From assembly GCA_002353885.1 (NCBI GenBank), contig DEKO01000215.1, positions 1 through 6,631 on the forward strand: a DNA stretch of 6,631 nucleotides, written 5' to 3'. The notes under the pieces are model-generated. The model was not told where the DNA came from, made no database searches, and worked only from the letters and a program-made list of their open reading frames with translations. The position numbers were made by a program, and so were the translations under genes. Below are positions 1 to 4,511 of the stretch, piece after piece; within the stretch, counting starts at the first letter, position 1, and every line of letters begins with the position of its first letter. Origin of the DNA: Porphyromonadaceae bacterium UBA2720 (lineage in GTDB: Bacteria; Bacteroidota; Bacteroidia; Bacteroidales; Muribaculaceae).

Positions 1-72
1 AACGGGAGCCCGAAGGGCAAGCGCAAAGCGCGCAGCAATTTATGCAATTATGTGCAATGATTATCTTCATCG

Positions 73-150
73 ACTCCATCGAGGCTGTAATTGCACCAAA
101 TTGCACCCATTGTTGAGCGGTCAAAACTCCATCGAGACTGTAATTGCACC
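73..150 (+). repeat. Pair of 25-nt direct repeats, 53-nt period
   Basis: Copies lie at 73-97 and 126-150 and differ at one position (G84 versus A137). Both start ACTCCATCGAG and end CTGTAATTGCACC. The 28-nt spacer (98-125) carries a further ATTGCAC starting at 100. The similarity does not extend beyond the 25 nt on either side. With two copies only, it may be a duplicated regulatory site or decayed intergenic repeat. Confidence 0.75.
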
Positions 151-241
151 TTTTAGCTTTAAACTTTCAACTACACTTTTATCCACGGGAGAAAGCTAAG
201 TTAAATTATCGTAAAATATCAATGATTTAGTTTTTTATTGC

Positions 242-249
242 TACATTTG
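242..249 (+). promoter_or_regulatory. Candidate Bacteroidetes -7 promoter box for the gene at 293
   Basis: TACATTTG matches the Bacteroidetes -7 consensus TAnnTTTG exactly. No clear -33 TTTG is found about 19-21 nt upstream, so the match is one-sided. Transcription would start near 255, leaving a short AT-rich leader of about 38 nt. The leader has no Shine-Dalgarno-like GGAGG, and the start is preceded by an A-rich stretch, as is usual in this phylum. Confidence 0.5.
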
Positions 250-292
250 CGGCAAATTAACTAATTTATTTACAACTAAAAACTTACTGAAA

Positions 293-1828
293 ATGAAGAA
301 ATTCTTACTCTTAGTGATGGCATTGGCAGTGGCTGGTATGGCCATGGCTCAGCCCACAAGCGTACCTGCTCCTACAGGCGACGACATCATCAACATCTAC
401 ACCCAGAATGGCAACGCCACTGGCTATGGCTGGGCAAACTGGTGGCCCACTGACGGCAACGGCAATGGTTGCGAATGGGGTGTGGAAGAGACCATCGGCA
501 ATGGCAAAGCGTTCAAAATTCCCAATCTCATCTTCTACGGCTCGCAGTTTGAGTTTATCGACGCCGGCAACAAGAAGTATCTGCACCTGGACGTCTACCC
601 GATGGAAGACATGACACTGGGTATCGTGCCCATCTGCACCTCCGGTGGCCACGGCACAAGCAACTTGCTGGAGAAGGGCGCCCGTTTTGACCTGACTGGT
701 GGCCAGTGGAACGCACTGGACATCGAGCTGCAGAGCATCATCGACCGCGGCTATGACTTCAGCTACCTCTACCAAATCAAATATGTGAGCGACATCGTGG
801 CCTTCGGCCAGGGTGAGGGCCAGGCCGACGGTATGGCCAACGGCGATGGCACGAAGAGCTTCTATGTGGGCAACGTCTATCTGACAGGCACCCGCATCGC
901 AGACACTGAGGCTCCTGTACTGGTTAGCGCCGAGGTCGCCAATGTGCTGGGCAACGAGGTGACGCTGACGCTGAATGCCACCGACAACAATGGTAAGGTG
1001 AGCTTTGTCATCACCGACGAGGCCAACAGCAAGGAATATAGCACCAACGGCAACAGTGGTGAGAACGTGACCTACAACGTCAAGGGTCTGAACGCCGAGA
1101 CCGAGTACACCTGGACCGTGCAGGCCAAGGACCAGGCCGGCAACCTGAGCGAGAACACGCTGACAGTGACATTCACCACGCTCGAGGGCTTCAAGCTCAC
1201 TACAGCTCCCACGCCGCAGCACAGCACCGAGGATTATGACATCACATCGATCTTCAGCGACGCCTACGACAAGGCCGCCCCCAACGCGTTCTTCAACACC
1301 TGGGGCAGCGCCGGCGAGATTCTGAGTATCGAGACCATTGATGGCGACAACATCCAGAAGGTGGCCAACTTTGGCTACCTGGGCAACGAGTTCACCGACG
1401 AGTTTGACCTGCAGGGCTACACGCTGCACATGGATCTGTGCCCCACCGAGCTGACCCAGATTGGTCTGACTCCCATCACGATGAATGTCAAGGCCAGCGC
1501 ACCCCGCGCCAACCGCGCCGAACTGAGCACGTTGTTCAACGTGACTCCCGGCCAGTGGAACAGCCTGAATCTGAACCTTGAGGAGACATGGCCCACGCTG
1601 GACATGAGCCAGGTGTTCCAATTCAAGTGGGACCGCGGCAACTCGCAGAGCGACCTGTATATCGACAACGTCTACTTCTACAAGGAGAAGGTCAGCACGG
1701 GTCTGAGCGAGGTGGTTACAGCTCAGTCGAGCAATGTGTGGTATGACCTGATGGGTCGCCGCTACACCAGCCAGCCCACCACGGCCGGCATCTACATCAA
1801 CAACGGCCGCAAAGTCGTGATCAAGTGA
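293..1828 (+). CDS. Secreted two-module beta-sandwich/FN3 protein with T9SS-like C-terminal tail
   Basis: A 511-residue exported protein with no recognisable catalytic domain. Residues 1-19 form a type I signal peptide ending AMA, with Gln20 as the predicted first mature residue; this and the -7 box support the start. Two segments resemble each other, roughly 25-200 and 305-465. Shared landmarks are LHLDVYP/LHMDLCP (97-103, 378-384), GGQWNALDIEL/PGQWNSLNLNL (near 136 and 419) and YVGNVYL/YIDNVYF (191 and 456). They look like jelly-roll carbohydrate-binding modules; the first is Trp-rich near 47-62. Residues 204-297 are FN3-like (EAPVL start, then a pattern of tEYTWTVQAKDQAGN). Residues 470-511 (WYDLMGRRY, then GIYINNGRKVVIK) fit a type A T9SS sorting tail, implying outer-membrane export and a surface location. 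The adjacent amylases make starch or glycogen binding a reasonable guess, but no ligand can be read from sequence. It is transcribed separately: a strong terminator follows. Confidence 0.8.
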   Translation: MKKFLLLVMALAVAGMAMAQPTSVPAPTGDDIINIYTQNGNATGYGWANWWPTDGNGNGCEWGVEETIGNGKAFKIPNLIFYGSQFEFIDAGNKKYLHLDVYPMEDMTLGIVPICTSGGHGTSNLLEKGARFDLTGGQWNALDIELQSIIDRGYDFSYLYQIKYVSDIVAFGQGEGQADGMANGDGTKSFYVGNVYLTGTRIADTEAPVLVSAEVANVLGNEVTLTLNATDNNGKVSFVITDEANSKEYSTNGNSGENVTYNVKGLNAETEYTWTVQAKDQAGNLSENTLTVTFTTLEGFKLTTAPTPQHSTEDYDITSIFSDAYDKAAPNAFFNTWGSAGEILSIETIDGDNIQKVANFGYLGNEFTDEFDLQGYTLHMDLCPTELTQIGLTPITMNVKASAPRANRAELSTLFNVTPGQWNSLNLNLEETWPTLDMSQVFQFKWDRGNSQSDLYIDNVYFYKEKVSTGLSEVVTAQSSNVWYDLMGRRYTSQPTTAGIYINNGRKVVIK

Positions 1829-1953
1829 GAGCAACACTGAGCTTGCTCAAGGGTTGCCGAACGTGAACGGCTTTGAGCACAGCTCACCGTCGTGAACTAG
1901 TCTAGATTGAAGCGCGGTAAGAGGCTTAGGTTTACCGCAACATTTGCAACAAT

Positions 1954-1988
1954 CACCGTCTGGCGACAAGGCCAGACGGTGTTTTTTT
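1954..1988 (+). terminator. Strong intrinsic terminator after the first gene
   Basis: A perfect 11-bp stem (CACCGTCTGGC at 1954-1964 pairs with 1971-1981) closes a 6-nt loop GACAAG and is followed at once by seven T (1982-1988). It sits about 125 nt past the stop at 1828, so the transcript has a long 3' UTR with two weaker upstream hairpins. It should insulate the first gene from the amylase at 2200. Confidence 0.9.
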
Positions 1989-2085
1989 AATCTCTATCAA
2001 CGAGTGGCGGGGTGCTGTCAGGTGACCAGGGTGAGCGAGCAAATCTACAGACCAGGGTACTTCGGCACGACGATTTTTTCGACTC

Positions 2086-2099
2086 TGCAAACGATTGCA
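2086..2099. promoter_or_regulatory. Candidate LacI-family operator upstream of the first amylase
   Basis: TGCAAACGATTGCA is a 14-nt near-perfect palindrome (6 of 7 base pairs) with a central CG, the typical shape of LacI/GalR-family operators. It lies about 57 nt upstream of the -7 box and 100 nt upstream of the start codon. No regulator gene is in the window, so the binding protein is unknown. The assignment rests on shape alone. Confidence 0.3.
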
Positions 2100-2155
2100 C
2101 TATTAATATGGTTGCTAATTGCAAAGATGATGAGACAAAAAAGTGAGGTTTTTCT

Positions 2156-2163
2156 TATTTTTG
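2156..2163 (+). promoter_or_regulatory. Candidate Bacteroidetes -7 promoter box for the first amylase
   Basis: TATTTTTG matches TAnnTTTG exactly, 36 nt before the start codon at 2200. The expected -33 TTTG is not visible at normal spacing. Transcription would begin near 2170 and give a leader of about 30 nt, A-rich just before the start and lacking a Shine-Dalgarno sequence. Confidence 0.5.
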
Positions 2164-2199
2164 TGACTAATTTAGGCAAATCATCTAAACTACACAATA

Positions 2200-4332
2200 A
2201 TGAAAAAACTATTCGCTACACTCACAGCACTGGCAGTACCGGTGCTGATGCTGGCTCAGGGATGGCCAGCCAACTATGGTGGCGTGATGATGCAGGGGTT
2301 CCACTGGAACTCGTTTGTCGACTCACGCTGGGAGAAATACACCGCCCAGGCCGAGGAGTTGGGACAATATTTTGACCTTATCTGGCTGCCGCAGAGCGGC
2401 AAGTGCGGCGGCTCGTCGATGGGCTATGACCCGCTGTACTTCTTCAACCAGAACTCGACCTTCGGCACCGAAGCGCAGCTGCGCGAGATGATTGCCGCGC
2501 TGAGCGCGCAAAACGTGGGCGTGATCACCGACGTGGTCATCAACCACCACTCGGCGTTGACGGGCTGGCTGACCTTTCCTGCCGAGACCTACAATGGAGT
2601 GACCTATCAGCTCAAGAGCACCGATGTGTGCAAGAATGACGACGGCGGTGCCACGCAAACGTGGGCCACGGCCAACGGGTTCACTCTGAGCTCGAACAAC
2701 GACACCGGCGAGGACTGGTCGGGCGCACGCGACCTGGACCACAACAGCAGCAATGTCAAGAGCATCGTCAACGCCTACCTCAAATTCCTGCTCAACGACA
2801 TTGGCTATGTAGGCTTCCGATACGACATGGTGCGAGGCTTCAGTGGCAGTTTCCTGGGCGCCTATAACGCCGCAGCTAAGCCCACCTACAGTGTTGGTGA
2901 ACACTGGACCAACTCGCGCGACATCATCGCCTGGATGAACTCGACGACCTATAATGGCTCGATACAGAGCGGCGCGTTCGACTTCGACTTCCGCTATGTG
3001 GTGCGCGACGCATTCAACAACGGCACAGCATGGAGTCTGGGCGAGAACCGCGGCAACTATGTCAACTGGCCCATTGTGAGCAATGGCAGCGCAGACTACC
3101 TGGAGGGCGGAAAATATCGCCGCTATGCGGTGACCTTTGTCGAGAACCACGATGTGGAAGACCGCGGCAATGTCGAGAATTACTATGCCGACCCGCTCAA
3201 GCGCGACACCGTTGCAGCCAACGCCTTCATGATGGCCATGCCCGGCACGCCGTGCGTGTTCCTGCCCCACTGGCAAGACTGCAAGCAGGACATCAAGGGC
3301 CTGATTGACGTTCGCAAGGCCGTGGGCATCACCAACACCAGCACCTACAGCGAGCTGGCCAAGAACAACGACTACTATGCCATCGAGACTCAGGGCTCGG
3401 GCAACAAGAAGCTGGTGACCGTTGTGGGCAACAAGACCTCGGGCTATGTGCCTAGCTCAAGCGAGTGGGTGCGCATCGTCGATGGCTACCACTATCGCTA
3501 CTACATGAGCAAGTCGTGCAACACGCCTTGGGTCGACAAGGCCTCGGGCTACTATGACAAGGCGCAGAACGTAACGCTCACGGCAGTGAGCACAAGCACG
3601 AGCGCCAAGTTGGTCTACACCACCGACGGCACCACCCCCAGCGCCACCAACGGCACGCAATGTGCCAGCGGCACGGTGCTGAGGCTGCGCGAGTCGATGA
3701 CGCTGAAGGTGGGTCTGCTCGTCGGCTCGACCGTGCTCAAGGTCGTCACGCGCGAGTATGAGCTACCCGAACTGAGCGAGTTTGAGCCTCACATGGCCAC
3801 GGTCTACTTCAAAGATCCGAGCAAGACAGTGCCGACATGGACTAAGGCCTATTATTGGGCCTACGATGGCAACGGCGGCCTGAACACGGCCACCAGCTGG
3901 CCCGGCGACCAGATGACCGACACCGTGACCATCCGCGGCGCCAAGTTCTACTATGTGAGCTATCCCATCAACAGTGAGGACTACACGTTCAACATCGTGT
4001 TTACCAGTGCAACGGGCACACCGCAGACGGTCGATATCACAGGCATCAACAAGGATGTGTACTACCAACTGAACGTGCTCAACGGCCAGGGCAAGTACAC
4101 GGTGACCGATGTGACTAAGTTCTATGAGGGCAGCAACCCGCTCAACCAGTATGAGGATGGTGACATCAACGGCGACAATGTGGTTGACATTGCCGACGTC
4201 AATGCGGCCATTGACATCATGCTGGGCAAGGCCACTGCCAGTTCGTTCAAGGGCAAGGCCGACGTGACTGACGATGGTCAGATTGACATCGCCGATGTCA
4301 ATGCCATCATTGACATCATGCTCGGCAAATAA
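2200..4332 (+). CDS. Secreted GH13 alpha-amylase with CBM26-like and dockerin-like domains (paralog 1)
   Basis: A 710-residue enzyme predicted to cleave internal alpha-1,4 bonds of starch or glycogen outside the cytoplasm. Residues 1-19 are a signal peptide ending MLA, followed by Gln20. The GH13 barrel runs to about 375. It holds region I DVVINH (111-116), GFRYD with nucleophile Asp209, SVGEHW with acid/base Glu234, and FVENHD with Asp318; Tyr76 in MGYDP fits the -1 subsite. MPGTPCVF (347-354) and CKNDD (144-148) recall plant-type GH13_6 amylases, though the subfamily is not certain. A C-terminal beta domain (about 380-437) is followed by a chitobiase-C/Fn3-associated-like domain (about 444-520, LVYTTDGTTPSATNG). 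A CBM26-like starch-binding domain follows (about 532-638, VYFKDP, YYWAYDG, SWPGD). Two dockerin-type EF-hand-like repeats end the protein (655-675, 688-708). All catalytic residues are present. The paralog starts 179 nt downstream. There is no T9SS tail. Confidence 0.93.
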   Translation: MKKLFATLTALAVPVLMLAQGWPANYGGVMMQGFHWNSFVDSRWEKYTAQAEELGQYFDLIWLPQSGKCGGSSMGYDPLYFFNQNSTFGTEAQLREMIAALSAQNVGVITDVVINHHSALTGWLTFPAETYNGVTYQLKSTDVCKNDDGGATQTWATANGFTLSSNNDTGEDWSGARDLDHNSSNVKSIVNAYLKFLLNDIGYVGFRYDMVRGFSGSFLGAYNAAAKPTYSVGEHWTNSRDIIAWMNSTTYNGSIQSGAFDFDFRYVVRDAFNNGTAWSLGENRGNYVNWPIVSNGSADYLEGGKYRRYAVTFVENHDVEDRGNVENYYADPLKRDTVAANAFMMAMPGTPCVFLPHWQDCKQDIKGLIDVRKAVGITNTSTYSELAKNNDYYAIETQGSGNKKLVTVVGNKTSGYVPSSSEWVRIVDGYHYRYYMSKSCNTPWVDKASGYYDKAQNVTLTAVSTSTSAKLVYTTDGTTPSATNGTQCASGTVLRLRESMTLKVGLLVGSTVLKVVTREYELPELSEFEPHMATVYFKDPSKTVPTWTKAYYWAYDGNGGLNTATSWPGDQMTDTVTIRGAKFYYVSYPINSEDYTFNIVFTSATGTPQTVDITGINKDVYYQLNVLNGQGKYTVTDVTKFYEGSNPLNQYEDGDINGDNVVDIADVNAAIDIMLGKATASSFKGKADVTDDGQIDIADVNAIIDIMLGK
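4213..4268 (+). repeat. Near-identical dockerin-linker DNA shared with the second amylase
   Basis: These 56 nt match 6459-6514 at 54 positions; both differences are synonymous C/T changes. The segment encodes the end of the first dockerin-like repeat, the linker GKATASSFKGKADV and the start of the second repeat. The catalytic halves of the two genes are clearly more diverged, so this patch may reflect gene conversion or a shared, recently acquired module. Confidence 0.85.
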
Positions 4333-4370
4333 TTCAAATTGAGCAGGTGTATACACCTGCTCAATTTGAA
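4333..4370. repeat. Perfect 38-bp palindrome directly after the amylase stop codon
   Basis: TTCAAATTGAGCAGGTGTA (4333-4351) is followed without spacer by its exact reverse complement (4352-4370). As RNA it would form a 17-bp stem with a TATA loop starting at the first base after the TAA. No T-run follows (next bases GGTTAGGGGC), so it is not a standard terminator. Plausible roles are a bidirectional terminator or 3'-end-protecting hairpin for the upstream message. A binding site or a recombination relic is also possible. Confidence 0.9.
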
Positions 4371-4386
4371 GGTTAGGGGCTTCTTT

Positions 4387-4428
4387 AATGCACAATTCAT
4401 AATGAATAATGAAGAATGAAGAATGCAG
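4387..4428 (+). repeat. Degenerate heptamer array A (AATGCAC family, six units)
   Basis: Six consecutive 7-nt units read AATGCAC, AATTCAT, AATGAAT, AATGAAG, AATGAAG, AATGCAG. The period is exactly 7 throughout while the last three bases vary. Related units recur at 6575-6600 in the same orientation and, inverted, inside the signal-peptide code at 4529-4560. Confidence 0.8.
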
Positions 4429-4460
4429 CCAAGCAGTGGCCTAGCCAAGGCGCGTCCCTA

Positions 4461-4508
4461 CTAACGTCTAACTCTAACGTCTAAAAACTAACGTCTAAAG
4501 TCTAAAAA
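4461..4508 (+). repeat. Heptamer array B (CTAACGT family, seven units)
   Basis: Units read CTAACGT, CTAACT, CTAACGT, CTAAAAA, CTAACGT, CTAAAGT, CTAAAAA; all are 7 nt except the 6-nt second unit. The array ends 3 nt before the start codon at 4512 and therefore forms the immediate translation leader of the second amylase. It supplies the A-rich sequence expected in front of Bacteroidetes starts. No TAnnTTTG box is visible between 4371 and 4511. Confidence 0.8.
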
Positions 4509-4511
4509 ACA

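Larger units (their letters stand above)
1..292. other. Non-coding leader region upstream of the first gene
   Basis: No convincing gene is seen here. The first 40 bases are GC-rich; the rest is AT-rich. The stretch contains a 25-nt imperfect direct repeat, three exact ATTGCAC motifs (90-96, 100-106, 143-149) and one reverse-complement copy (52-58). There is an 8-bp inverted repeat, TTAGCTTT at 153-160 against AAAGCTAA at 192-199, with a 31-nt spacer. A Bacteroidetes-type -7 box lies at 242-249. A reading frame open from 2 to 199 has no coding character. The region probably holds the promoter of the gene at 293 plus intergenic repeats. Confidence 0.6.
1829..2199. other. 371-nt intergenic region with terminator, hairpins and second promoter
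   Basis: No gene is supported. Just after the stop is a small hairpin (GAGCAA 1829-1834 with TTGCTC 1843-1848). A second has a 7-bp stem (GCGGTAA 1914-1920 with TTACCGC 1932-1938). The strong terminator is at 1954-1988. The 3' part becomes AT-rich and holds a palindromic operator candidate at 2086-2099 and a -7 box at 2156-2163. A 143-codon open frame across 1944-2375 runs through the terminator and into the amylase start and is not credible. Confidence 0.65.

Noticed and set aside
73..150. CRISPR-like layout: 25-nt repeats with a 28-nt spacer
   Set aside because: Only two copies, one mismatch, no repeat palindrome, no further units and no cas genes; the spacer itself contains the same ATTGCAC motif.
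2..199. Open frame without a start at the left edge, possibly the end of an upstream gene
   Set aside because: The composition changes sharply, the two direct repeats are read in different frames, and no domain is recognisable. A gene tail within the first 40 bases cannot be excluded.
311..1837. 508-codon open frame on the minus strand opposite the first gene
   Set aside because: It is an antisense shadow of a GC-biased gene. Its product is a Val/Ala/His/Asp-rich string without domains, and the + strand gene has a signal peptide, repeats and a sorting tail.
1939..1946. AACATTTG resembling a -7 box before the terminator, suggesting a tiny RNA
   Set aside because: It lacks the TA of the consensus, and any transcript from it would start essentially at the terminator hairpin.
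1944..2375. 143-codon + frame ahead of and overlapping the first amylase
   Set aside because: It runs through the intrinsic terminator and AT-rich promoter DNA and then overlaps the amylase signal peptide out of frame; no recognisable protein features.
2323..3276. 317-codon minus-strand open frame within the first amylase (and similar ones at 3763-4395, 4806-5771, 6009-6596)
   Set aside because: All are antisense to well-supported GH13, CBM and dockerin domains, share the same low-quality composition and have no promoter or start context.
4333..4370. Palindrome called as an ordinary intrinsic terminator
   Set aside because: No T-run follows the stem, and the first terminator in this window (1954-1988) shows what a standard one looks like here.
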